Source: Nyssa sinensis
Lineage: Eukaryota > Streptophyta > Magnoliopsida > Cornales > Nyssaceae
DNA: 64,000 bases
Assembly: GCA_008638375.1 (NCBI GenBank)
Contig: CM018032.1
Coordinates: 57,169,382 to 57,233,381 of the forward strand
Direction: 5' to 3'
The stretch's first letter is position 1, and every line of letters starts with the position of its first letter. This document shows positions 1 through 11,950 of the stretch, one piece after another. The notes beneath the pieces were generated by a model. The model did not search any database and had not been told where the DNA came from. It was given only the letters and a program-made list of their open reading frames with translations. The translations under genes and the position numbers were made by a program.

Positions 1-1161
1 TTGTTTCACTTTTCAGCTTCAACTTCTGTTTTGAGTACCAATATTGTTAATGACCTTTGGCATTGTCGCCTTGGTCATCTTTATTTTCCATGTCTCTGTT
101 TAATTACTGATCCCATTGTAAGAAATAGCATCAAATCTATTAATACAAGTCCTTGTTGCATTTGTCCCTTAGCTAAACTGCATCGCCTCTCTTTTCCCAC
201 TAGTCAACACAAAACTTCTCATCCATTTGACTTGATACATTGTGATCTCTGGGGTCCCTGTACTACCACTACGTATGATGGATCCAGATTTTTCTTAACC
301 ATTGTTGATGACTTCACTTGAACCACTTGGCTTTATCTCCTTAAAAATAAATCTGAATCCAGAAAATGCATTGAATCATTCACTAATCTGGTCCAAAATC
401 AATTCAACTTTACCATTAAAGTTTTATGGAGTGACAATGGACATGAATTCCATATGACTAATTTTTTCAATTCCAAAGGTATTATACACCACAAATCTTG
501 TGTTGCCACCCCCCAACAAAATGGTATTGTAGAAAGAAAACACCAACATCTCTTAAATGTAGCCCGAGCCCTAATGTTTTAGGCTGGTGTTCCACTCACT
601 TATTGGAATGATTGTGTCCTCACAGCCACTTATCTCACTAATAGGACCCCCAGCCCCCTCTTACAAAATCAAACACCGTATAAGCTCTTGTTTCACTCAC
701 CACCCTCTTACTCTCATTTGAAAATATTTGGATCATTATGCTTTGTATCAACTATTGCTCTTGGTAGAACAAAATTTGATCATAAGGGTCGCATATGTAT
801 CTTTTTAGGCTATCCTTTTGGTGCCAAAGGTTACAAACTTCTTGACCTTGAAACCCAAACCACTTTTATTTCTAGAGATGTTGTGTTTCATGAGTCTATA
901 TTCCCCTTCCATTCCCTCAAGCCTTCAACTGAACATCACAATCTATTCTACACAAAACCCCTACCTGACTTATTTCAATTCCCATCCTTTTCCTCTCATT
1001 ATAAACCCTTAACTCCCCTACACTCTTCCTCTTCACCTCCTCCACCTTCCACCTCTGATTCCACTGCCTTATCAGCTCCTTCCCCCACCCCTATTCCGCC
1101 TCATAACCCTTCTCCCCAGCCCCATCTTCGCAGGTCTACTAGGCCTAGGAGAACTCCGTAA
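1..1161 (+). pseudogene. copia GAG-pre-integrase and integrase remnant
   Basis: Positions 1-320 encode the zinc-binding HCRLGH...CCICPLAK pattern and the start of the integrase core (HCDLWGP, first catalytic Asp). The second catalytic Asp lies in a WSDNGHEF-like stretch near 430-450 and the third acidic residue in NGIVERK near 520-540. Positions 688-1161 encode the integrase C-terminal region ([27 protein letters not shown]) followed by the usual proline- and serine-rich linker. In-frame stops occur at 319 and near 580. It is non-functional. Confidence 0.85.
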
Positions 1162-1383
1162 TTTTTGAAAGACTTTCATTGTCAACAGGCCTCCCTCACT
1201 GACCCTCACCAGTTGCTGTCCAAGACCTCTCCCAATAAATCTTGCACTTCTCACTCCCTTACTCAATTTCTTAATTACTAGAAATTTAGTCCTTTTTTCA
1301 AAGTTTTTTCCACTTCAATATCTATAATTTCTGAACCTTCTACATACAAGCAAGCTTTGTAGCACCCTGGCTGGTGTAAAGCA

Positions 1384-1878
1384 ATGGAACTTGAATTAAA
1401 TGCCTTAGAACAAAACCAAACTTGGGTTCTCACTAACTTGCCCCCTGGTAAAAAACCTATTGACTGTAAATATGTTTACAAAATCAAGTTTAATTCTAAT
1501 GGGTCCATTGAAAGATTGAAGGCGAGGCTTGTTGCCAAGGGATTTACCCAACAAGAAGGCATAGACTACACCGAAACATTTTCTCCAGTAACCAAACTAG
1601 TCACCGTCCGTGTGCTTCTTTCTATGGCAGCAATTAAGGGCTGGTTCCTACATCAATTTGACGTCCATAACACCTTTCTTCACGGTGACTTGGATGAAGA
1701 AATTTATATGAAGAAACCGTCTAGCTACAACAAAGGGGCACCTCATCAGGTTTGCAAACTGGTCAAAAGTCTTTATGGCCTTAAACAGGCCTAAAGACAA
1801 TGGTATTCTAAGTTTTCTACTTCTCTTATTGCTTTTGGTTTCCACCAATCCAAAGCTGATTATAGCCTTTTCACTAAG
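1384..1878 (+). pseudogene. copia reverse transcriptase, N-terminal half
   Basis: The frame encodes typical copia RVT_2 motifs: [52 protein letters not shown] and a [12 protein letters not shown] box, then the KSLYGLKQA motif. A TAA follows KQA at 1792-1794, and the frame then resumes up to the solo LTR insertion at 1879. DVHNTFLHG departs from the usual DVxNAFLHG, another sign of decay. The downstream half of the domain lies beyond the insertion at 3101. Confidence 0.85.
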
Positions 1879-3095
1879 TGATCTGTCATGGAAATCAATC
1901 AAATTACCAAACTAAACTACTAGTATAGTAGAGAAGTAAGGTTCGAACCTACAGAGACTGTCAATTGTTTAAAAACCAAAGTTGAGATTAACTTTAATTC
2001 AAATTCACAAAGAATGATTCTTTGTTGATTCTTTCCTAAAATTAAATGAGAACTATAATTAAAACAAATATTCAACTGAATTAATGATGAATCAAATTAA
2101 AAGAGGATTCCTAGGGTGTTGAATCCACCATTAATCTTGTAACTAGCTTCAATTGTATTAATTCTTGGGCCATTAAATTTGGATGTAAAAGATGTATTTT
2201 GGCTACAAGCCTCAATACAATCATCAAGAAAATCACGTACCAAAACTCTAAGCACGAATCATCTTTGGTCAACACAAATTGTCTACGCTAATTCTAAGGT
2301 CATAGTCACAATTTGTTTTTCCTGAGTTATGACTCGTCCTACGGTTTTGATGTATGTACAAATATTACTATTGTATAACCACATAAACAAAATCACAGAA
2401 ATTGATTATGTGAAACCAAATAACACCATCATTGCCTTAATAAAATCCCAACGTTATACAATCAACATCCAAAACTAATTAACCCAAAAATAAAATACAA
2501 AGAAGCAATATTACTTGACTAGGGTTTCATCTAAACCCTAGGAATGAGAGAAACTTAGCCCATGATAGTGGAAGAGGAGACTATCATAGCCATGGAGTTC
2601 TTCATCTTCTTCTTTAGAGTCGTCCCCTTCCTTCTTCCATTCGCCAAGATCCCCAAAAACGGCATCTTCCTTTTCCCAAAACCCTAGCTCACCATATTAT
2701 CTCCCTTTTTTCCAAAAATACCCCCACTACATAAGAATTCGGGAAAATAAAATAAAATCCCGTAATTAGATATTAGGGGCCCAAAAAGAGAGGCTAAAGT
2801 GCTCTAAAATAGAGTCTATAGTGCTAAAATGGGCCCTGGTCCACCTATATACGGACCAAGCCTCTCTTCTAACCCAAAATCACTTGTTTTCCACTTCTTT
2901 TAGCACTTCAAAGCCCAATATTTTCCTTTTGTTCCAAATCCACCATTAAATCATTAACTTTGTCAAGTTTTCTCTGCAAAAAGATAAAACAAGAATTAAC
3001 TAGCAAATGCATATAGATTGGAGAAATTGAAATAATAAAAGTGCAAAAATATCTAAGGTTAACAAAATAAATATGCACTTTTTAACCAGTTATCA
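1879..3095. mobile_element. solo LTR (1217 bp) inserted in the copia RT gene
   Basis: The block starts TGATCTG and ends GTTATCA, a TGAT...ATCA inverted terminus typical of LTRs. It is flanked by 5-bp direct repeats CTAAG at 1874-1878 and 3096-3100. Removing it restores continuous copia RT reading across the junction, so the target is unambiguous. There is no internal coding region or second LTR, so it is best read as a solo LTR left by LTR-LTR recombination. A gaacctacagagactg motif near 1945 resembles LTRs of Tat/Ogre-type Ty3/gypsy elements (family assignment is inference). Confidence 0.75.
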
Positions 3096-3100
3096 CTAAG

Positions 3101-3801
3101 CTTGATGGCTTTTCTTTTACCGTCCTGTTAGTTTATGTTGACAACATTATTGTGGCTGGAAATTGCTCAACCTCTATTGACTCTCTCAAACATTTCTTGC
3201 ATACCCAATTTAAGATAAAAGATCTTGGATGTTTGCATTATTTTTTGGGTTTGGAAGTTGCTAGATCTTCCAAAGGGATACATTTATCCCAAAGAAACTA
3301 TACTCTGGATATCCTTTCAGACTCGGGCACCCTTGGTTGTAAGCCACTCAAATTGCCCCTTGAGCAGAATTTTAAGTTGCATAAGGACTCTGGACAGCCC
3401 CTGCCTGATCCTAGTTCCTATAGAAGACTCATTGGCGCTTGTTGTATCTCACAATCACCCGGCCAGATATATGTTGTCCAGCTCCTCTCTCAATTCATGG
3501 CTCACCCCACAAACTCTCATCTTTCAGCAGCACACAAAGTGTTAAGATACCTCAAAACTGCTCCTGGTCAGGGCATTTTATTATCATCTACATCTCAGCT
3601 ACAACTCCAAGCCTATTGTGATTCTGATTGGGCCTCATGCCAGGACACCCGTCACTTCACAACCGGTTATTACATTATGCTTGGTAATTCTCTTGTGTAT
3701 TGGAAATCAAAGAAGCAGTCAGTGGTATCTCGATCCTCAACTGAAGCTGAATATCGTTCTATGGCATCTACTTGTTCTAAGATCACTTGGATCAGATATC
3801 C
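3101..3801 (+). pseudogene. copia reverse transcriptase C-terminus and RNase H
   Basis: The frame continues the RT interrupted at 1878. The catalytic YVDD box reads YVDN (around 3134-3146), so one active-site Asp is lost. Further on are FLGLEVA, a YRRLIG box with a damaged frame, the RNase H-like DSDWASC motif near 3620 and RSSTEAEYRSMAS near 3730-3765. The protein would continue through the conserved WIRYL motif but is cut at 3801 by the following LTR-like sequence. It is non-functional. Confidence 0.85.
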
Positions 3802-6800
3802 TGTAACACCCCAAATTTATCTTGCTACTTAATTAATGTAATGAAGTCCATTTGGGAGTTTAATACGGTGATTCAACTATTTAAGCCCTATTTTATCGAT
3901 ATTAAAAACTCGAATTAGCTAACTACGGAAAACCCAAGGAGGTAAAAACTGACACAAGGCCTTTAACATCGAAGCTAACCTAAAAAGGAGGTGACTGGAA
4001 GAAACCGTGTCGAAAAAGGAGCAACGAAAAAGAAAATATTAAGAAAATAGTTGAAACGGTAAATTAGGCCAGCCAAACAGGGCATAAGCTTAAATGGGGG
4101 AAAATACCCAAAAGGTGAGGCCAAGGGGATTTGAACCCTTGATCAAGTGGGGCAAGATTCTTGTTACCCAAAAAAATTATCAAGTAGGCTGCCAACAACT
4201 TCATGCTTAAGAATACAACAAAAATACATTTAACACCAAATTATCCTAGTCCACCTCCCAAATTGGCCAATGGCCATGCATGCAAACCCCACATCATTGG
4301 CTCACATCATCCCACCTCAACCCTATGATCACTCCTAAGCTCTCTGATATGCATGCATCTATATCTATATGTATATATGTATAGGTACACACTTATATAT
4401 ATAAACCTTACCTTTGACACACCTCAAAAGTGTACTGTGTAAAGCTGAACCTATAAGTGTGTGTGAATGCAATTGTATGTATGTGTGTGATCGTGAGGCT
4501 AAGTGAAAAGGTGAAATTAGAGAGATGTTGTGTGTGGGTGAGACTTAGAGAGAGAGAGAGGGAGAGAAACACCTTGTGTGTGGGTGTGCATGCATGTGTG
4601 TGTGATCTACTCAAGTGCTCAAAAGGGAGGGGACTGAGCAGATCTAGAGAGGATTGAGAGGGTTAGAACTGGGCCACGGTTGAAGGAGGAACCACCAAAG
4701 TATAAGGTCTGAAACTGTTTTGTTTTGTTTTCTTTCCTTTTTGAATTTTTGGTTTCTGTTTCAATTGATTTGGTGATTTGATTGCATGCATGCTTAAAAT
4801 TAACAATAAGGGACTGTTCTGAGTGGACTAGGAAGGTCGGAAGGCTTAAGAGGCCCTAAACCATTCATGACCGCCATTGTTGAACCTCCATGATAGCAAG
4901 TTTGAAATGACCTTTGGAAAAGCCATTTTTGATAAGCTAAACTTGAAATAGACCCTTCTAGCATTCCAAAAACCTAAATACGCAACCCCAAAGACTTAGA
5001 ATCGACCCTCTAATCACGAGTTACAAGTTCGGGTTCAAAACCCAACCTCACCAAAACCACGACTAAACTGGATTTTGGGGATGGGGACTTGGACCCCATG
5101 ATGCAAGGACCATAACAAAGCAAACCTCACGAGGATTGGGTCAAAAATGGGTATTTACGAACCAATTGCAGGTTCGGTTATTCTTCTTGGATAGAACCCT
5201 TTGAGCTCGATTTGATGCCTCAAATGAATGTTAAAATGTTTGTTGGGCTTCTAGAAATATATTAAAACGAAAAACAATGAGAATCGATGGTTGAAATTCC
5301 ACGAAATTGAAGAAGAAAGTTTCCTGCAACTAGGGCTACAGTAACCCTAAACGTTAGGGAAGATGAACAGTAAAAGGTCAGGTTATGGACCAGGTTTCGG
5401 GTCTGGCCCCGACCCAACCAAGAAACGGTTAAAACCAATACATTGAAACTACGACGTTTTAAAGTAAATGATTTTAAATTTTAAACCTTAGGGTTGACGT
5501 CAACATTACGCCTTAGACCGGTCAAAACCGGTTGGTCCAATCCGGTTCACTTAAGGTTAACTAAACCCTTCGGTTTAGTTTGATATTCTTGAAAAATTAC
5601 CGTCTGACCCCAATAGTTCTGGGGAATTCTGTTCTGGCCCAGCTTCTGAAAATTTAGTACATTTAAGCCCTTGGAAATTAAATATTAATAAAATAAATTA
5701 TTTTATTATTTTATTAATTAGGTAAAATGACCAATTTACCCCTAGGTCATAAATAAGTCAAACGAAGTCCAAATTTAATAGATGAATAGTATATTTTTAC
5801 TATTTCGGGCATTCCGGACTTAACGGTAGAGTCCGGTTTGTGAAACCAAGTCTCAAAAAATACAGACACGTAAATAGTAAATGACTGTATTGCCCCAAAT
5901 GGTACCTAGGGCCAAATAAACATGAAAGATAATCCAATTTAATTATGTCAGACATTCTGGACCCAATGGTGAGGTCCATTTTGTCAACCGAGGTTCCGAA
6001 AAACTAAGTCACCTAAAACATGAAATTACCATTTCGCCCTTAGGGGTACCCGAAGCCAAATAAAAAGTCGCGAAGGCCTAGATTTATTTTCTTGGACGTT
6101 CCAGACCCAACGGTAGGGCCCGTTTACCCAAATAAAATATCCTGAAAGCTGATGTAATAAATTTAGTAACCTTAAGAGTGTAATTAAATAATACCGAGAG
6201 AGTTAAATTAAATCACGAACAGTAACATCGACCCTAAATAGTTGAGATGGGTTAATGACAATTAAATTTCTGATTTATAAGAACCTCCAAGGAGAAAGAG
6301 AAGGAGATTTAAATTAGTAGAACTGTCGAAAGCTATTTTTGAGGTAAGCAATTCCGATGCTTTAATATGGGTTATTCCCAGCCAGTCACACTTATTTTCA
6401 TATGCTGTCAGCTTTGTACTCTATCACTACCTAAAGTACTTGATTTGAAGCCAATCGTCTTGTGGTTATCAGTTATGCCTATTCTCTGGATTTGACTTGC
6501 TTGCTTACATTATTGTGAAATTGATCACTGATACTTGAGCATCATTGTTCTATTATATCATGATCTGATCTTGAGATAAATCTTGTTATTCCACACATTT
6601 CGTGACTTGTTGATTTTGATATCAATTGTTTGGTATTGTTGTACATCCTGTGTGAAATTTTATGGATCATAATAATTGGCATGTACCCGGGGTTGTGCTT
6701 AGTCACAATGACCCATCTATTCACAGATTGTGTGAGGGAAAGACCCTTTGGGGTTTTATATGTCCTTCGAGACCAGTGAGAAAAGAGCTCTAACGCTTTT

Positions 6801-7480
6801 CAGAGAGCCCGAGGAACCAAGGCGAATCTGAGCATGCGTTTTAGTGGGGTATGCCGGGCCCTGGGTGATTCACGCATTTTTGGGTTATTAGAACTCGATA
6901 ATGATTTATTCTTGCATTTGTTGGATGATCATATTTTATGCCCTGTGAATGATCATATTATTGCAAGTATGAGATATCTTTGATTGGCTAACGTTTTGTT
7001 GTGGCAGCAATCCATCATGATAGGCTAGATCCCAACTTTGATTGACCTTGTTATTGCCTCTTGTTTTATATTGTGGGATATGCCTCTTTTGGACCCTCGA
7101 GTCATTATTGTTGCACATCTTGGTGACTGGCTATGTATTTTCTTGTTGCTCACTTGGCTATTGGCTATCTGTTTTCTCTTTGTTCTATCATTCCCTTGGA
7201 TTAACTCTAACCCATGTTAAAGCTAGGAAATTACTTATTGGGCTTGTTAGCTCACCCCTCCCCTTAAATTTTTCAGGACAACAAGAAGTTGGGGAACCCT
7301 CAGGCGCTCTAGGGGTCTAGACACTGCTAGTTACTGGTAGCTATTTTGGCAAGTTTTTATATTAAGTTAAATACTGACAGGTCTTAATTTCTCCCATGAC
7401 ACCACAGTCCTGTTAGTCTATATTTTTGAGGATTTGTACTTTTAAACACTTATTTCTCCCATGACACCACGGTCCACGGT
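3802..7480 (+). mobile_element. probable long LTR or LTR-derived block, right end unresolved
   Basis: It starts TGTAACACCCC, a common 5' end of long plant Ty3/gypsy LTRs, and directly interrupts the copia RNase H. It has no long ORF, a purine-rich (GA)n leader near 4544-4570, and, near its right side, a gctcacccctcccctt...ttcagg stretch (7250-7280) like the distal part of Tekay/Del-type LTRs. I do not find the matching GGGGTGTTACA end or a target-site duplication, so the right border (about 7480) is approximate and the family is inferred. A short imperfect direct repeat (ttctcccatgacaccac) occurs at 7389 and 7453. Confidence 0.45.
4450..4610. repeat. TG- and GA-rich simple sequence
   Basis: Short runs of TG and GAGA alternate over about 160 bp inside the LTR-like block. 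Small ORFs on both strands here are low-complexity artefacts. Confidence 0.7.
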
Positions 7481-8164
7481 CCTGGATGCTTTATGATAGA
7501 TGTGTCATTTTTATTTTAACTTTTACAATTTTAAGAATAATATTAGTATTATTAAAAATTCATTAAATCATTATTTTCTTTCTCTCAATTTCTTCCCACT
7601 TTTGGAGGGATAACAAAATTGTTTAAATGATGGTTAAGCTTTCCTTCCCTTTCCCTCCATTTCCTTCCTAATTTTTAAAACAAACATGATATAAGCTCGC
7701 CTTCCTTCTTTTCCCCTTTCCTTTCTTTTCAATTCCTTCCCTCCAAACATAATGTTAATATGTGACAAATATTTATTGACTCAACTGCAATTTATTTGCC
7801 ATTTACTATTTTTAATTCTCAAATATTATTGATTTGTTTAATTTTAATTTTATTCAAGACAAAAAATAATTAATATTTTTTTTTTAACTAAATCTTTGAA
7901 TCAAATGGAGTTTAAAAGATACAAATTAGAAATGAAAACTATAAAAAAAAAAAAAATGTAACATGCATGATTGAGGCTTCTGATAAAAAAAACAAAATGA
8001 TTGAGGCTGAAGTTACGTGACGAATCATGTTTTGTTCCCCTAGGTCCACACAATAAATGGCTTTTGTCTCCATCCTCTACGTTTCAAGTTTCCAACATGT
8101 GAGATGCTTTTCATTGTTTTGACTGACTCTCTCTCTCTCTCTCTCACATGCTTAATTTATTATT
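7480..8164. other. AT-rich intergenic DNA, no gene seen
   Basis: Only short ORFs. A pyrimidine-rich stretch (7570-7745) has repeated ttccttccc motifs and may be a MITE relic, but I could not define ends. A (TC)n run lies near 8128-8146. Confidence 0.6.
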
Positions 8165-8730
8165 CATGTCGTAACAAAATTTTGTGAATAAATGATGAAT
8201 GTATTAATAAATAATAAAAAATTAAATAAAATGGCCTATAAAAAATGAATGAGAAGTTTATAAATAAGTAATGAAAAATGAATAAAATAATTTGTTAAAA
8301 AAATAAATGATTAGTTTATAAATAAATAATAAAAAATAGATAACATCGTACATAAAAAAAGATTAATCGATAATCTTGTAAATAATTGAAATATTAAGGA
8401 TAAAATTATTCATTAAAAAAATGACCAACCTTTATATATATAATAGAAATAAATATATTATCCTACACCTCCTAAATTCAATACAAGCTAGAAGACTAGT
8501 TCGGTGCATGGCACGCACACACATATATACATACTAGTAAAATGCCTGCACATTAACTTGTCGTTCACCCCGTAACAAATTATATGAATGAATGATAAGT
8601 ATACAAATAAATAATAATAATAAATAGATAAAATGATCTGTCAAAAAAATGAATGATAAGTCCATAAATAAGTAATAAAATACAATCCATCAAAAAATGA
8701 ATGACAAATTCATAATCGTCCATTAAAAAT
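8165..8730. repeat. two diverged copies of an AT-rich minisatellite
   Basis: Sub-repeats of roughly 55-60 bp with a core like tgaatgataagt-ataaataa-taataaaa recur through 8165-8400. A second block at 8565-8730 starts with the same cgtaacaaattatatgaatgaatg-type lead. The first block is preceded by the related gtcgtaacaaaattttgtgaat. Noncoding. Confidence 0.55.
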
Positions 8731-9379
8731 AGTAAATGGCATATGTAATGCACATTTTATTCTTTAATTAAAATTAAATATTTATATTAGTGTGAAACAA
8801 AGTACCATCAAACAAATGTATAAGCTTTCAAAAGAAAAAGAGTAGTAGATTTGTCCTGTCCAATCGCATAGAAGGTGGCATTTCTACGAAATTTCCATGG
8901 AGAACCAATTCGATCAAATTAGTAATTAGTTATTGGGTTGAAGATATAAGTCATGAAATCATATCATTAATGCTCTTTCTGAATTTTATATTGAAAAATT
9001 CACCCCTCAAACCCTTTACACAATCTTTTAGAGAGAGACACACACACACACACACAGATAGATATAGATTGTGTTAGTTTGGGCTAAGGGAAGCTTCATG
9101 GCTTTTAGCAAATTGGCATTGTGCATTTGAAATCTTCTTCTTGTGGGCCCATCTTGTATACTTTTATCTTCCAAAATTAGAAAAAATTATTTATTGTTTT
9201 GCGATACATCTCGATAATGAATATTTATTATATTAATCAAATATATAGGTTATATATTAACACAATAAATGTTTATTAATTTTTAAGTATACTATATTTG
9301 AGATTAATAAATAATAATTTAAAAAATTAATTAATATTTAATATATCACAGATGTTTATTAACTTGATTGCAGTGTAAC
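8731..9379. other. AT-rich intergenic DNA, no gene seen
   Basis: Contains an (AC)n run near 9040-9056 followed by a short (GATA)n-like stretch. Nothing else recognisable. Confidence 0.6.
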
Positions 9380-9641
9380 AATTTAAAAAATTGACTAGTG
9401 TTCACACTCATTATAAAACACGTGGTGGCGCACTATCACGAACATGAAGGGGAGAAACCAAGTTGACATGGATGGTTATGAAAAGTGAAAGTCGTTTCGT
9501 CGAGGATTAATAAATAACAATTTAAAAATTTGACTTAGTGTTCACACTCATTATAAAACACGTGGTGGCGCACTATCACGAATATGAAGGGGAGAAACCA
9601 AGTTGACTTGGATGGTTATGAAAAGTGAAAGTCGTTTCGTG
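9380..9641. repeat. 140-bp direct tandem duplication
   Basis: The segment beginning aatttaaaaa and ending gtcgtttcgt occurs at 9380-9500 and again at 9520-9640, offset by exactly 140 bp and nearly identical over about 120 bp. It includes a CACGTG followed by gtggcgc. The second copy runs into the RNase H-like relic. Confidence 0.85.
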
Positions 9642-9749
9642 TGTCCATTTCCATTGTATGAATGCAAATGCTTCAACAATCTTTCTCTATCAAACTCGTT
9701 TTGAAGTCACACTTTCTCCACAACCGTGCCAAGTAGTGCATCTGGTCTC

Positions 9750-9890
9750 ATTCGAGAATCCAGATGCCATGGGTTGCTGGCTTGCCGGGTTTATAACCAG
9801 TGTGGGATTTCAACTAATACTGTTGTGGAGCTGTGGGCTATCTGCAAAGGCTCGTGATTAGCTTGGAATGAAGGTTACTGTCAGCTAATT
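9750..9890 (+). pseudogene. RNase H-like (RVT_3) domain fragment, frameshifted
   Basis: One frame reads GCWLAGFITSVGF, the start of the typical plant RVT_3 motif (GxxxGFxxxxGxxxS). After a frameshift the neighbouring frame reads TNTVVELWAICKG followed by a stop and LAWNE, matching the ELWAlrdGL-LAWN part of the same motif. This is a relic of a LINE RNase H domain or of a host RNase H-like gene. It is too short and broken to function. Confidence 0.6.
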
Positions 9891-10860
9891 CTTCAATCTT
9901 ACCTTCAATTGCCACAAAAATATTTAATAATCTCATCATAATGGTCTCAACGGTTAGATAATAGTATACTGTTATTGACGTGGCTATTTGACTGGTTCTT
10001 AAAACCATGGTTCCAAAAAATCACTAAACAATTGCTCTAATCTGCTTTTTGGTGCAAATTACTAATAAAATGGATCCTCATTATATCGGGCCCTCTTACA
10101 AATTCAATGACAGTATCAGATTACACGTGTGGTGAGAGACAAATTGTTTAGCTAATAAAATTTTTTTTTTTTACATAAACCAAGTTTATTGACCTATTTC
10201 ATGAACCCGGAGCCAACTCAATACAATTGGAGACTTAAAAAGAGAGAAAGTGACAACTCCAAATAAGACATTTTTTAATATTAACGTAATTTTTTACTTT
10301 ATTTTCTATATATATATATTATATTTACTTGTGTAATATAAAATTTAATTATTTTTCAACAATAAGGAAGTATATATTGAAAGAAACTCCAATAATAAGG
10401 TTTGTACATAAATTTTATTTTATCTAAATAGAAACTAATAAAATATTAGAGTAATATAATAAGAACAAAACTCTATTAATAGAATTTTTTTTTATGGAAT
10501 TTTCATAGTTTTTTTTTTTGTATAGTTAGATTTTTATTAACCTTGTAATACAATATTAGACTTGTAATTTGATTATACTATAAATTCATTAAATTTAGAA
10601 TCTTTGTGTAGAGTTAGATTTTTATTCATCTTTAATTTCAAATTTGATTATATTTTAAATATATAAATAAAAGGGAAATTGAATTCAATAATCTCCATCA
10701 ACTCTCTATGGACAATTGCATTGTGTTTTGTTTGATGGCTAAGTCTTAGGGAGCAGTTGGAAACCTCAATTTTTGATACATGCGTGAAAAATTATGATAC
10801 TAAAATAATGATACGTATAGAGGAAGCCAAGCACTGTACCTAAAAAATTCTTGATTTGGC
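9891..10860. other. AT-rich intergenic DNA, no gene seen
   Basis: Poly-T and TA-rich sequence with no ORF of note and no recognisable element ends. Confidence 0.6.
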
Positions 10861-11140
10861 AATGAAAGAACTACTTTCCATTCCAATTTCCAACAAAAGT
10901 TTCCGTTAGTTCCATTTTTGAGGGAAGACTTGGACAAAGCGGTTTAAGTTTGTTTTCTTCATGTGACATGATGATGAGAAATAAAATCAATTCATCCGCA
11001 CATCCCCTATCCATGGGTTGTTTCAAATTTTCATAGCTCCAGTCTCTGTAAAAGATGAATTACTATCTCTTCCCAACCTCCTCTCTGTTTTTCATGCTCA
11101 AGATCTTCATTTTAATCTTAATTCCCTTAAAATGTTAAAA
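10861..11140 (+). pseudogene. relic of an LRK10-like gene promoter and 5' end
   Basis: This stretch aligns by eye to 15775-16070, the upstream region and start of the broken ectodomain exon 1B. Shared landmarks, in order, are attccaatttcc-like lead, gatgatgagaaataaa(a)tcaattcatc, tttcaaattttca, and the signal-peptide-like ctctacccaacc/cttcccaacc...catgctca-agatc-tccattttaatc region. No ectodomain sequence follows. It is a third, gene-less unit of the tandem receptor kinase array. Confidence 0.55.
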
Positions 11141-11431
11141 AAAATTACAGGCTTGGAACTCCTAAATATTCAACATGTGACTCGGGATATTTTGTATTGA
11201 CTTTGGATCTTTGTATATGGAGGACATGTTCGCCATGCTCATAGTGGTCTGAATATTATTAATATTTTGAAACATCAGTTGCTTTCTTCAGAGGCTGATA
11301 TGATTGACTTATTGAGACTTCCAATTATTCCCAGTACCCTTCACACTATCAAGCTCTAAAAGCATGACAATATAGCCAGTTTTGATTTATTGCAGGGATC
11401 GCTGCTTGGTATTGCAGATTTGTATTATATT

Positions 11432-11678
11432 TGTTAGAAGTATAATAGTTCACATATATATTATCGTGTAATTCTAGTAGAATTAGGATTCCATAGTTTA
11501 TTTTATTTATTAATATTTTTCATGTACAATTTCATAATTCTCTTATATAAGGAGTTCTCTTGTTTAGTTTCAGAATAATTCAGTCTAATACAATATAGTC
11601 CATTAATGTTTTTTCCTTTTTCTCTTCTTTTTTTTCTCTATTTCTTATCTCTTTTATGTTATTCCACCAAATCTAACA
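11432..11678 (+). repeat. 5' LTR of the TRIM-like element
   Basis: 247 bp, TGTTAGAAG to ATCTAACA. A TATA-like atataaggag lies near 11547. It is followed immediately by the PBS. Confidence 0.9.
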
Positions 11679-11794
11679 TGATATCAAAGCTGAGATAGGT
11701 TGTTACGGGTGTGTGATGAAGAGAGTGGAGAAGATGACGGCATAGTTGAAGGATTTTGCATGATGATGAGAAGATTTCGGTGGTGCAACAAGGA

Positions 11795-11950
11795 GTGAAT
11801 GAGTGAGTGTGTTGCAATCTAATGACCTTCGGTCTGTGATTGAACAACAGTGAGTGAGTGAGTGAGTGTGTTGCAATCTAATGACCTTCGTTATATGACT
11901 GAACAACAGTGAGTGAGTGAGTGAATGAAATTTTTGGTCTGTAACTGAAC
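11795..11950 (+). repeat. 59-bp minisatellite inside the TRIM internal region
   Basis: The unit gtgttgcaatctaatgacc...gaacaacag followed by (gagt)n recurs with a 59-bp period (11811 and 11870, then a degenerate third part). It creates long open frames on the minus strand that I do not consider genes. Confidence 0.75.

Larger units (their letters stand above)
1..3801 (+). mobile_element. Ty1/copia retrotransposon, decayed, 5' part outside window
   Basis: The domains run in copia order on the plus strand: GAG-pre-integrase zinc finger, integrase core, integrase C-terminus, reverse transcriptase, then RNase H. The reading frame is broken by many stops (for example the TGA at 319-321 just after the VDDFT motif) and by the solo LTR at 1879-3095. 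Neither LTR of this element is seen: the left part lies outside the window and the right part is lost where a TGTAACACCCC sequence begins at 3802. It is a dead element; the copia assignment is firm from domain order and motifs. Confidence 0.9.

Noticed and set aside
4120..4180. Possible tRNA gene (ggatttgaaccctt)
   Set aside because: Only a T-arm-like motif is present; no full cloverleaf could be laid out, and it sits in an LTR-like block.
7038..7320. Hydrophobic small ORFs at 7.04-7.32 kb
   Set aside because: Overlapping frames in LTR-like sequence, with no conserved motif; judged random.
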